Source of the DNA: Candidatus Poribacteria bacterium | Lineage (GTDB): Bacteria; Poribacteria; WGA-4E; WGA-3G | DNA length: 5,518 nucleotides | Reading direction: 5' to 3' | Assembly (NCBI GenBank): GCA_009845505.1 | Contig: VXZL01000542.1 | Coordinates: 1 to 5,518, forward strand | Shown: piece after piece, positions 1 to 5,518 of the stretch | How the letters are laid out: every line of letters starts with the position of its first letter | How positions within the stretch are numbered: the stretch's first letter is position 1 | Translations under genes and position numbers: made by a program | The notes under the pieces: model-generated | Databases searched by the model: none | Told to the model about the DNA's origin: nothing | Seen by the model: the letters and a program-made list of their open reading frames with translations, nothing else

Positions 1-91
1 AATATAGACAATATGTAATAATAGTGTACATAGAGATTTACGCCCTAATTTAACTTGAGAAATTATACCGATACGAAGGAAATGAATATCA
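1..91 (+). promoter_or_regulatory. AT-rich leader upstream of idi, possible promoter
   Basis: This non-coding stretch is clearly richer in A and T than the genes that follow and is the natural place for the operon promoter, if the operon begins at idi. A weak sigma-70-like pair can be drawn: TAGACA at 5-10 (five of six matches to TTGACA) and TACATA at 27-32 (about three of six matches to TATAAT), with a 16-base spacer. A perfect 6-bp inverted repeat, TAATTT at 46-51 and AAATTA at 60-65, and a palindromic TGTACA at 25-30 could be regulator sites. AAGGA at 76-80 is a plausible ribosome binding site for idi, although its 11-base spacing is long. None of these is strong alone, and a gene upstream of the window could also feed transcription into this region. 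Confidence 0.3.
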
Positions 92-631
92 ATGATACAA
101 GAGCATGTCATACTCGTAGACCATACGGGCAGAGAAATCGGCACCCAAGAAAAGCTACAAGCACATCGTGAGGGTAAATTACACAGTGCATTTTCGATTT
201 TTATCTTTAACGCCGTAGGTGAATTATTGCTACAGAGACGCGCACGAACGAAGTATCACTCTGGGGGATTATGGACGAATACTTGCTGTAGCCACCCACG
301 TCCCGGTGAAAGTTATTATAACGCGGCGAAACGTCGACTCAATGAGGAAATGGGTTTTGACTGTGAATTAACTGGACTTTTTAGTTTTATTTATCACACC
401 CAACTCGATAATAGTCTATTTGAACACGAATTGGACCATGTCTTTGCTGGATACTATAACGGTCAACCTACTCCAAATCCGAATGAAGTTGACGATTGGA
501 AATGGATGAACATAAGCGCGTTGAAACAGGATGTTCAAGAAAGTCCTGAAAATTACACTTACTGGTTCAAACTAACGCTGGATCGTGTTGTTGAACAGTC
601 CCAAAAAATCGGTTTTTCTAATGAAATATAA
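92..631 (+). CDS. idi: Isopentenyl-diphosphate delta-isomerase, type 1 (Nudix family)
   Basis: This 179-residue cytosolic enzyme interconverts isopentenyl and dimethylallyl diphosphate, supplying the allylic starter for isoprenoid chains. It reads end to end like the E. coli type 1 enzyme (EHVILVDHTG..., LHSAFSIFIFN). The catalytic cysteine is visible as Cys66 in TNTCCSHP. Candidate metal ligands are His25, His31 and His68, with the acidic pair Glu111 and Glu113 in EHELDHV. The Nudix-type helix RRLNEEMGF lies at 81-89, and Glu86 aligns with the E. coli metal-binding glutamate. The length matches the family (about 180 residues), so the gene looks intact. The ATG at 92 is chosen because it starts the homologous region; another ATG at 82 is out of frame. 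The 3' end overlaps the next gene by 11 bases. Leading a carotenoid operon suggests it raises precursor flux. This is the flavin-independent type, not the unrelated type 2 isomerase. Confidence 0.96.
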   Translation: MIQEHVILVDHTGREIGTQEKLQAHREGKLHSAFSIFIFNAVGELLLQRRARTKYHSGGLWTNTCCSHPRPGESYYNAAKRRLNEEMGFDCELTGLFSFIYHTQLDNSLFEHELDHVFAGYYNGQPTPNPNEVDDWKWMNISALKQDVQESPENYTYWFKLTLDRVVEQSQKIGFSNEI

Positions 632-1190
632 CCAATTTGCGCATATAAGTCTGATATTAATACTGCCTTTTTTCGTATGGTTTAGTAGTATTGCATCTCA
701 CGGATCGGTGGAAGAGACGCTGAGGGGCGCGCGAGAACAATTCTATACCGCGATTGAAGACGAAAAGCAGGTTGCGCCGACAATTGCGTTGTTTAAGCAA
801 ATTGCGAAAGTCGAACCGGAGTACGTTGGGCGCGCAAAGGTCTATATCGGCGCACTCGTTGCCCTCAAAGGCAAACACGCATTTCTCCCGCATACCAAAC
901 TCAAGTGGGCAAAGCGCGGTTTAGCAATTATGGATAGCGGTTTGCAGAAGAGTCCAAACGACATTGAAGCCCTATTTATCCACGGAACGACTTGTTATCA
1001 TCTTCCATTTTTCTTCCGACGTGCGGACGATGCCCAACGCGATTTCAAAAAAATTATCAAATTGATGCCACAGCAGATAGATGCCTACGATCCGAAGTTA
1101 ATCACAAATGTCTTTGTGTTCCTACTTGAAAATGCGAAGTTGACTGATAGCGAAAAAATATATCTCCAAACACTTTTTAGCGGTCAGTAA
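621..1190 (+). CDS. Exported TPR-like protein of unknown function in the carotenoid operon
   Basis: The predicted product has 189 residues. The first 25 look like a signal peptide: a short basic start, a hydrophobic core at about 9-22 (ISLILILPFFVWF), and a possible signal peptidase I site after Ala25 (SIA/SHG). A periplasmic or membrane-anchored location is therefore likely. The rest is helical. Residues about 96-150 fit two tetratricopeptide-like helix pairs with the usual prolines closing them (SPND at 111-114, LMP at 148-150). A distinctive central stretch, HGTTCYHLPFFFRR at 121-134, may be a family signature. No catalytic motif is seen, and I do not recognise a named family. The ATG at 621 is preferred over an in-frame GTG at 585 because it places the signal peptide at the amino terminus. 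It has no clear Shine-Dalgarno sequence, so translation may be coupled to idi, whose stop lies within the overlap. A scaffold or lipid/pigment trafficking role is only speculation from context. Confidence 0.8.
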   Translation: MKYNQFAHISLILILPFFVWFSSIASHGSVEETLRGAREQFYTAIEDEKQVAPTIALFKQIAKVEPEYVGRAKVYIGALVALKGKHAFLPHTKLKWAKRGLAIMDSGLQKSPNDIEALFIHGTTCYHLPFFFRRADDAQRDFKKIIKLMPQQIDAYDPKLITNVFVFLLENAKLTDSEKIYLQTLFSGQ

Positions 1191-1273
1191 CGCTTGCGTC
1201 TTTGCTAACTGCTGACACCTGAAAGCGCAGCGACCTGACTGCTGAGAGTGAAGCGCAGCAGAACGCCCTGAAA
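1191..1273. repeat. Intergenic island with a two-copy degenerate direct repeat
   Basis: This is the only sizeable gap inside the operon. Two related units lie 30 bases apart: 1208-1231 and 1238-1259. Each begins with ACTGCTGA and ends with AGCGCAGC, with a variable middle of 8 and 6 bases. The second unit also contains a perfect 6-bp inverted repeat, CTGCTG at 1239-1244 and CAGCAG at 1256-1261, around an 11-base loop, so a modest RNA hairpin is possible just before the cyclase gene. There is no following T-tract, so this is not a standard intrinsic terminator. I see no ribosome binding site for the cyclase here. The function is unknown; it may simply be a dispersed intergenic repeat family of this genome. 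Confidence 0.55.
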
Positions 1274-1948
1274 ATGAAGTTTGAATATCTTCTATTTAAC
1301 CTTGCTGTTGTTGCAGGGCCTGTCGTGTCCCAGTTCAGTCGCCAAATTAAAAGCGTTTCACGGTGGCGATTGAAATTACTCGTAAGTGTAATTGTAATGA
1401 TTCCTTATGTGATATGGGACGCGCTTGTCGCGGGCTCGCATTGGCAGTTCAACACGGCATATACACTCGATTTTCGGTTGTTCGGTTTGCCAATTGAGGA
1501 ATGGCTCTTCTTCATCACAGTTCCATTTGGATGTTTGTTAGTGTGGGAGACCTTACCCCAATTGGATAGATGGTTAGCACGATTGAAGTCGCTTCGGCAC
1601 ATTAGAAACGTTTTATACGCTACACTACCTGTCGGTATATGGGTTTTCAGCACAGGTAAACAGTATACAGGATTGGTGTTATGCTGTTTTGGACTTGTTG
1701 GATTGGTAGATATGCTGTTAAGAACCGACCTACTTCTGCGTCCGAAAACTTATCTCTATCTTGCAATTGTCGCGGGTTTGATTTTGGTATTCAACGGCTA
1801 TCTCACGGCGCGCCCGGTTGTTATATATGGTGAGGCGTATCAGATGGGGTACCGGATTTGGACGATTCCAATTGAGGATTTCGGATACGGATTCACACTG
1901 ATGCTTTTTAACACAATGCTCTACGAGAAACTAAAGAATGGAAAATAA
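1274..1948 (+). CDS. crtY: Lycopene beta-cyclase, fused CrtYc/CrtYd type, integral membrane protein
   Basis: This 224-residue protein closes beta-ionone rings on lycopene ends, giving gamma- and then beta-carotene, in the membrane. It is strongly hydrophobic, with about seven candidate membrane spans (roughly 4-20, 33-53, 77-94, 111-126, 130-148, 157-176 and 203-217). It shows the two-half architecture of CrtYc joined to CrtYd. The first half carries WDAL at 48-51 and Pro-Ile-Glu-Glu-Trp at 73-77. The second half carries a related Pro-Ile-Glu-Asp-Phe at 199-203, preceded by FNGYLTARPVVIYG (173-186). Paired PxE(E/D) motifs are conserved in this family, and their acidic residues are thought to be catalytic. 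The size suits a single fused polypeptide rather than one subunit of a heterodimer. It is unrelated to the FAD-dependent CrtY/CrtL cyclases. The ATG has no recognisable Shine-Dalgarno sequence. Whether the product has one ring or two cannot be read from the sequence. Confidence 0.9.
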   Translation: MKFEYLLFNLAVVAGPVVSQFSRQIKSVSRWRLKLLVSVIVMIPYVIWDALVAGSHWQFNTAYTLDFRLFGLPIEEWLFFITVPFGCLLVWETLPQLDRWLARLKSLRHIRNVLYATLPVGIWVFSTGKQYTGLVLCCFGLVGLVDMLLRTDLLLRPKTYLYLAIVAGLILVFNGYLTARPVVIYGEAYQMGYRIWTIPIEDFGYGFTLMLFNTMLYEKLKNGK

Positions 1949-3425
1949 GAGAGTAGCAGTTATTGGGGGTGGACTCGGTGCGTTAAGTGGTGCAATTCGT
2001 CTGGCACGGCTTGGGTTTTCTGTGCAATTATTCGAGAAGAATCCGAAAATCGGTGGAAAGGTGAACGAGGTCGTTTTGGAGGGCTACCGATTTGATACTG
2101 GCGCGTCCTTGCTAACAATGCCTTTTGTTATTGACGAGTTGTTCGATTTTGCTGGGTTCAATCGGTCAGATTATCTTGATTTTGTGTCAATTGACCCGAT
2201 ATGCCGATACTTCTTCTCAGATGGTTCAGTGATGGATGCGAGTGCCGATAAGGCGAAGATGAGAACCGCTATCCAGCAGCTATCACCTGATGATGTGGAG
2301 TCGTATGAGCGTTTCTTGAAATATGCGGAACGGATTCATACTTTAACATCTGAAATCTTTATGTTTACACCGATCCATGAGTTCAAAAAACTCATGAAAC
2401 CTCGACATTTTCAGACATTGTTGAGGCTTCATCAAATTGATCCGTTTCGGACCGTCCACCAGAGCGTGTCCGGTTTTTTTTCAGATCCGCGACTTGTTCA
2501 ACTCTTTGACCGCTACGCGACTTACAACGGCTCAGATCCGTTTCAGGCACCTGCGACGCTTAACATAATTCCGTATATTGAGTATGAGTTGGGTGGGTAT
2601 TATGTCAAAGGGGGGATATATCGTCTCGTTGATGCTTTGTTGGCAGTCGCGCGCGAGTTAGGTGTTCAGGTTCATACATCGGCAAAAGTTGAAAAAATCT
2701 GTCAGGAACGCAAACGGGTCAGTGGTGTGCAGGTTAATGGCAAAAAGATTGAGGCGGATTACGTACTCTGCGGTACGGACGCAGTTGTAGCATATAACGA
2801 ATTGATTGACGGACATCAGAAACGTCGCGAAAGATTGAATCGGTTGGAACCTTCGTTATCAGGGATGGTATTCCTGTGGGGTGTTCGTGCCAAGCACCCG
2901 AAGTTAGCGCACCATAATATTATTTTCTCCAGCGACTACGATGCGGAATTTAAACAGATTTTTAAGCATCAACAAGTACCGGATGAACCGACTATCTATA
3001 TCGCTATAACAAGTAAAGCGGATGCTGAACACGCACCAGCTGATGGCGAGAATTGGTTCGTATTGTTGAACATGCCATATCTCACATTTGGACAGATATG
3101 GGAGAAGGAGACGGTTCGGATGCGGTCGGTTGTTTTGGACACGTTAAAACAACTCGGTTTTGACATCGCCGATCAAATTGAAGTGGAGCAGATCTACACA
3201 CCGGAAGATTTTTCTCAACTGTATGCGAGCAATCAGGGGAGCATCTACGGCATATCGTCGAATAGCAAAACCACAGCATTCAAACGGATACCAAATCGGA
3301 GTCGGACGCTTGATGGACTCTATTTCGCTGGTGGTTCGGTGCATCCGGGTGGTGGAATTCCGTTGGTGATATTGTCTGGAAAAATGGCAGCAACGTTGAT
3401 TGCAGAGGATCAGGAAAAGTTATGA
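1938..3425 (+). CDS. CrtI-superfamily carotenoid desaturase, CrtD-like (probable 3,4-desaturase)
   Basis: This 495-residue FAD-dependent oxidoreductase is expected to act on carotenoids at the membrane surface. Its amino terminus is a Rossmann dinucleotide-binding motif, GGGLGA at 10-15 (alanine replaces the last glycine of GxGxxG), then FEKN at 32-35, IGGK at 38-41 and YRFDTG at 50-55. The carboxy terminus has the superfamily FAD motif GLYFAGGSVHPGGGIP at 460-475. Two features differ from canonical CrtI and recall CrtD-type desaturases of Bacteroidetes and related bacteria as I remember them: DRYATYNGSDPFQAPATLN at 191-209, and GGSVHPGGGIPL in place of GASTHPGAGVPG. A 1-hydroxycarotenoid 3,4-desaturase is therefore the favoured reading. 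A CrtIa/CrtIb-like division of phytoene desaturation with the next gene, as in Myxococcus, is the main alternative. The ATG overlaps the end of the cyclase gene by 11 bases and has only a weak upstream purine stretch, suggesting coupled translation. Confidence 0.85.
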   Translation: MENKRVAVIGGGLGALSGAIRLARLGFSVQLFEKNPKIGGKVNEVVLEGYRFDTGASLLTMPFVIDELFDFAGFNRSDYLDFVSIDPICRYFFSDGSVMDASADKAKMRTAIQQLSPDDVESYERFLKYAERIHTLTSEIFMFTPIHEFKKLMKPRHFQTLLRLHQIDPFRTVHQSVSGFFSDPRLVQLFDRYATYNGSDPFQAPATLNIIPYIEYELGGYYVKGGIYRLVDALLAVARELGVQVHTSAKVEKICQERKRVSGVQVNGKKIEADYVLCGTDAVVAYNELIDGHQKRRERLNRLEPSLSGMVFLWGVRAKHPKLAHHNIIFSSDYDAEFKQIFKHQQVPDEPTIYIAITSKADAEHAPADGENWFVLLNMPYLTFGQIWEKETVRMRSVVLDTLKQLGFDIADQIEVEQIYTPEDFSQLYASNQGSIYGISSNSKTTAFKRIPNRSRTLDGLYFAGGSVHPGGGIPLVILSGKMAATLIAEDQEKL

Positions 3426-3452
3426 AGTGTGGCTAAACTTTGTGGTGGGGTT

Positions 3453-3457
3453 GGGAG
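3453..3457 (+). promoter_or_regulatory. Ribosome binding site supporting the crtI start
   Basis: GGGAG lies two bases before the ATG at 3460, with a further G-rich stretch (GTGGGG, 3445-3450) just upstream. The spacing is short. It still favours 3460 over an in-frame TTG at 3400, which would add 20 residues (MQRIRKSYEVW...) that match nothing in the family and would overlap the previous gene. Starting at 3460 puts the Rossmann strand KIVIIGSGFGG right at the amino terminus, as is usual for CrtI. Confidence 0.6.
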
Positions 3458-3459
3458 CT

Positions 3460-4941
3460 ATGAAGCAGAAAATCGTCATCATCGGTTCAGGATTTGGCGG
3501 TCTCGCAGCAGCGATTCGACTGCAGGCTGAGGGTATGCAGGTCACGGTTCTGGAGAAGAACGCGAAAGTTGGTGGCCATGCCTATCAGCTGGTTCGGGAC
3601 GGATACACTTTCGACATGGGCCCCTCAATTATCACGGCACCTGACCTGATTCAGCGTGTGTTTGCATGCGCGGGTATGCGGATGGAAGATTATCTTGATT
3701 TGGTGAAACTTGATCCGTTTTATCGCATCTATTTCCATGACGGTTCATCGCTTGACTATACGGATGACGGCGAAGAGATGAAACGGCAGATGGCACGGTT
3801 TAATAAGGAGGATGCTGACAACTATGACCAGTTCATGGCGCACACCCGTCAACTCTACGATGCTGTCATTACGGATGGGCTTGGATCGACTCCCTTTGAC
3901 TTACCGACAATGATCGGTTTTCTGCCACGTGCCTTACGACTTCAGGCGTTGATGCCAGCATACAACTTCGTTAAAAAATATTTTGACGACCCGCGTCTCC
4001 GTTTCACTTTCTCATTTCATCCACTGTTTATAGGGGGCAATCCGTTTCGGGCTCCCTCGGTTTACCTAATGATTCCGTACCTTGAAAAAACTGGTGGTGT
4101 CTGGTTCTGCAAGGGAGGCATGTATAACCTTGTTCAGACACTGGAAAATGTGTTCATAGAACTCGGCGGTATCGTTGAAACCGAGGCAGAGGTTGAACAG
4201 ATTGCCGTTGAAAAGCGAGAAGCGAAAGGGGTTATGGCAAAAGGGAGATTTTACGAAGCGGATGCTGTAATTTCCAATGCCGATCTGGTACACACATACG
4301 GAGAACTTATTAAACCGGAACATCGAAAAAAATGGTCTGACAATAAACTCAGAAGAACCCAATATTCAATGGGTGCGTTTCTACTCTACCTCGGTGTGAA
4401 TAAAAAGTATCCGCAACTGAAGCATCATACGCTTATTCTTTCTAAGAGATACAAGGGACTGATAGACGACATTTTTGACAATAAAATCCTACCGGACGAT
4501 TTTTCGATGTATTTACATATTCCGTCACAGACCGATCCGACAATGGCACCCGAAGGTTGTGAGAGTATGTATGTTCTAATTCCTGTGCCGAATTTGGAGA
4601 GCGGTATCAACTGGGAGAAGATAAAGAGAGCGTATACAGACAGCATATTGACTTTCTTGGAGAACGATTTTGGACTGACAGATCTAAAGCGTTCGATTGA
4701 GGTGCTCGAAACCTTTACGCCTTCAGATTTCAAAAAACTACGGAACAATCATCTCGGCAGTGCATGGGGGGTTGAGCCGAAACTAACACAAACGGCGTAT
4801 TTTCGACCACATAACCGAAGTGAAGATATACAAAAACTATATTTCGTTGGGGCGAGTACGCATCCCGGAGCTGGCGTACCAGGCGTACTACTAACAGCGG
4901 AAACGACGGTAAAATTGGTCCTTAAGGATTTGGTGGAGTAA
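3460..4941 (+). CDS. crtI: Phytoene desaturase (phytoene dehydrogenase), CrtI type
   Basis: This 493-residue FAD enzyme of the membrane surface is predicted to desaturate 15-cis-phytoene stepwise, most likely to lycopene. The perfect GxGxxG (GSGFGG) is at 9-14, followed by LEKN at 31-34, VGGHA at 37-41 and YTFDMGPS at 49-56. A middle signature, GGNPFRAPS at 192-200, precedes MIPYLE and a KGGMYNLV stretch that parallel the preceding paralogue. The carboxy-terminal bacterial phytoene-dehydrogenase signature is LYFVGASTHPGAGVPGVLL at 460-478, close to the standard pattern. The length is typical (about 490-510). By eye the first 59 aligned residues share 26 identities with the upstream desaturase, so the two are tandem paralogues that diverged long ago rather than a recent duplication. 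It is followed by a hairpin and crtB. The number of desaturation steps (three, four or five) cannot be told from sequence. Confidence 0.93.
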   Translation: MKQKIVIIGSGFGGLAAAIRLQAEGMQVTVLEKNAKVGGHAYQLVRDGYTFDMGPSIITAPDLIQRVFACAGMRMEDYLDLVKLDPFYRIYFHDGSSLDYTDDGEEMKRQMARFNKEDADNYDQFMAHTRQLYDAVITDGLGSTPFDLPTMIGFLPRALRLQALMPAYNFVKKYFDDPRLRFTFSFHPLFIGGNPFRAPSVYLMIPYLEKTGGVWFCKGGMYNLVQTLENVFIELGGIVETEAEVEQIAVEKREAKGVMAKGRFYEADAVISNADLVHTYGELIKPEHRKKWSDNKLRRTQYSMGAFLLYLGVNKKYPQLKHHTLILSKRYKGLIDDIFDNKILPDDFSMYLHIPSQTDPTMAPEGCESMYVLIPVPNLESGINWEKIKRAYTDSILTFLENDFGLTDLKRSIEVLETFTPSDFKKLRNNHLGSAWGVEPKLTQTAYFRPHNRSEDIQKLYFVGASTHPGAGVPGVLLTAETTVKLVLKDLVE

Positions 4942-4966
4942 CCGGTGTTTCGTTTTTAAACATCGG
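4942..4966 (+). other. Hairpin between crtI and crtB, next to the crtB ribosome binding site
   Basis: The left arm CCGGTGTTT (4942-4950) pairs with the right arm AAACATCGG (4958-4966) over nine positions, eight Watson-Crick and one G-T wobble, around the seven-base loop CGTTTTT. It begins directly after the crtI stop codon and ends two bases before the crtB Shine-Dalgarno sequence. No U-tract follows the stem, so it does not look like an intrinsic terminator. It could protect the upstream message from 3' decay, mark a processing point, or affect ribosome access at crtB. The pairing is seen in the sequence; the role is inferred. Confidence 0.5.
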
Positions 4967-4968
4967 AT

Positions 4969-4975
4969 GGGAGGA
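4969..4975 (+). promoter_or_regulatory. Strong ribosome binding site of crtB
   Basis: GGGAGGA lies five bases before the ATG at 4981 and is the best Shine-Dalgarno match in the window. It fixes the crtB start and contrasts with the apparent lack of such a site before the TPR-like protein and the cyclase. This suggests crtB is translated independently and efficiently. Confidence 0.8.
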
Positions 4976-4980
4976 ATATC

Positions 4981-5518
4981 ATGAAATTGTGGAAACCAGT
5001 AGACAGAGATCGCGCTGCATTTGAGCATGCTCGCAGGATAACTGCCTATTACTCAAAAAGTTTTTATTTTTCTGCACGAATGCTGCCGAGTGAGCAACGT
5101 TGGGCAACATACGCCTTGTACGGATTCTGCCGACACTGCGATAATTTGATTGATACCCCGCGTCGACGAACTAAGACAGATCTTCTCAGGGAGATTCAAT
5201 TTGTGGCAGAAGAATTACGGATTGCCTATGATACAGGTGAGTCCGAACACCCCGTTATTCGTGCCTTTATTCTTGTGGCGAAATCTTATGGAATTCCTAT
5301 TGCCTATCCGCTTGATCTGCTCAAAGGTGTTGCTATGGATATCCAGCGGATGCGGTACAAAACGTTTGATGACCTGTCTCTTTTCTGCTATCGGGCTGCG
5401 GCTGTTGTTGGCTTGATGATGACGCATATTCTTGGTTATAAGGACGATCGGGCGTTTGACTACGCCAAGCAACTCGGTATTGCCATGCAGCTGACCAATA
5501 TTCTGAGGGATGTTAAAG
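4981..5518 (+). CDS. crtB: Phytoene synthase, amino-terminal part (cut by the window end)
   Basis: CrtB condenses two geranylgeranyl diphosphates through prephytoene diphosphate to phytoene, the committed step of the pathway. The window shows 179 complete codons of a family usually about 290-310 residues long, all in one open frame from the ATG with a strong ribosome binding site. Family features visible in order are SFYFSARMLP (27-36), ALYGFCRHCDNLID (45-58) with the first aspartate-rich DxxxD motif at Asp54-Asp58, a MDIQRMRYKTFDDL stretch with Asp120, CYRAAAVVGLMM from about 136, and QLTNILRDV near the window edge. In that last stretch Asp177 starts the second aspartate-rich motif, which is cut off. 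These motifs bind magnesium and the diphosphates. A squalene or diapophytoene synthase of the same fold is possible in principle, but the neighbouring crtI and lycopene cyclase genes favour phytoene synthase. The missing part lies beyond the window; there is no sign of a broken gene. Confidence 0.93.
   Translation, partial: MKLWKPVDRDRAAFEHARRITAYYSKSFYFSARMLPSEQRWATYALYGFCRHCDNLIDTPRRRTKTDLLREIQFVAEELRIAYDTGESEHPVIRAFILVAKSYGIPIAYPLDLLKGVAMDIQRMRYKTFDDLSLFCYRAAAVVGLMMTHILGYKDDRAFDYAKQLGIAMQLTNILRDVK

Noticed and set aside
585..620. In-frame GTG start that would lengthen the TPR-like protein by 12 residues
   Set aside because: It would put a charged segment (LLNSPKKSVFL) before the signal peptide and overlap idi by 47 bases, with no ribosome binding site. 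The ATG at 621 gives a normal signal peptide.
1274..1948. Carotenoid hydratase CruF (another multi-spanning membrane protein of carotenoid clusters) as the identity of this gene
   Set aside because: The two PxE(E/D) motifs at 73-76 and 199-202 and the short 224-residue length fit the CrtYc/CrtYd cyclase family better than CruF, which is longer.
2474..2481. Run of eight T residues inside the CrtD-like gene, a possible slippage or phase-variation tract
   Set aside because: The frame is intact and the run encodes the ordinary Gly-Phe-Phe-Ser stretch. A single T8 run is weak evidence for phase variation without strain comparison.
4066..4362. Minus-strand open frame of 98 codons, and other minus-strand frames within 657-893, 1405-1653, 3082-3344, 4425-4748 and 5215-5472
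   Set aside because: All lie inside well-supported plus-strand genes, show no family motifs, and have low-complexity or cysteine-rich translations typical of antisense shadows.
4942..4966. Intrinsic transcription terminator after crtI
   Set aside because: The stem is good, but it is followed by ATGGGAGGA rather than a U-tract, and crtB follows directly as the next pathway gene. It is kept as a hairpin of unknown role.
5150..5416. Plus-strand open frame of 88 codons in another frame
   Set aside because: It lies entirely within crtB, whose motifs run continuously through this stretch in the frame starting at 4981.

Overview
The window holds the first part of a single-strand carotenoid biosynthesis operon. 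Five complete genes and one truncated gene all read on the plus strand, with short gaps or overlaps. The base composition looks moderate and there are no transposases, tRNAs, rRNAs or CRISPR arrays. A type 1 isopentenyl diphosphate isomerase, a fused CrtYc/CrtYd-type lycopene cyclase and bacterial CrtI-family desaturases point to a bacterium, probably Gram-negative because one product carries an export signal. They argue against a cyanobacterium or plant, where phytoene desaturation normally uses CrtP/CrtQ. The 84-base gap at 1191-1273 carries a degenerate CTGCTGA...AGCGCAGC direct repeat, a type of intergenic clutter I loosely associate with sponge-symbiont (Poribacteria-like) genomes. The phylum assignment is a guess.

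Layout: 1-91 is an AT-rich leader, possibly with a promoter. 92-631 is idi. 621-1190 is an exported, TPR-like protein of unknown function whose ATG overlaps the idi stop by 11 bases. 1191-1273 is the repeat island. 1274-1948 is the fused lycopene cyclase (crtY type). 1938-3425 is a CrtI-superfamily desaturase whose motifs resemble CrtD, overlapping the cyclase by 11 bases. 3460-4941 is a canonical CrtI-type phytoene desaturase. 4942-4966 can fold into a 9-bp hairpin immediately before a strong ribosome binding site. From 4981 to the window edge is the amino-terminal part of phytoene synthase, crtB.

Together the genes cover a pathway: Idi balances IPP and DMAPP, CrtB condenses two GGPP into phytoene, CrtI desaturates phytoene to lycopene, and the membrane-embedded cyclase closes beta-ionone rings. 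The second desaturase probably makes a later 3,4-type desaturation, or shares the desaturation work with CrtI. Gene order is roughly the reverse of the reaction order after Idi. GGPP synthase (crtE), a carotenoid hydratase and tailoring enzymes are not in the window. The least explained element is the secreted TPR-like protein embedded between idi and the cyclase.
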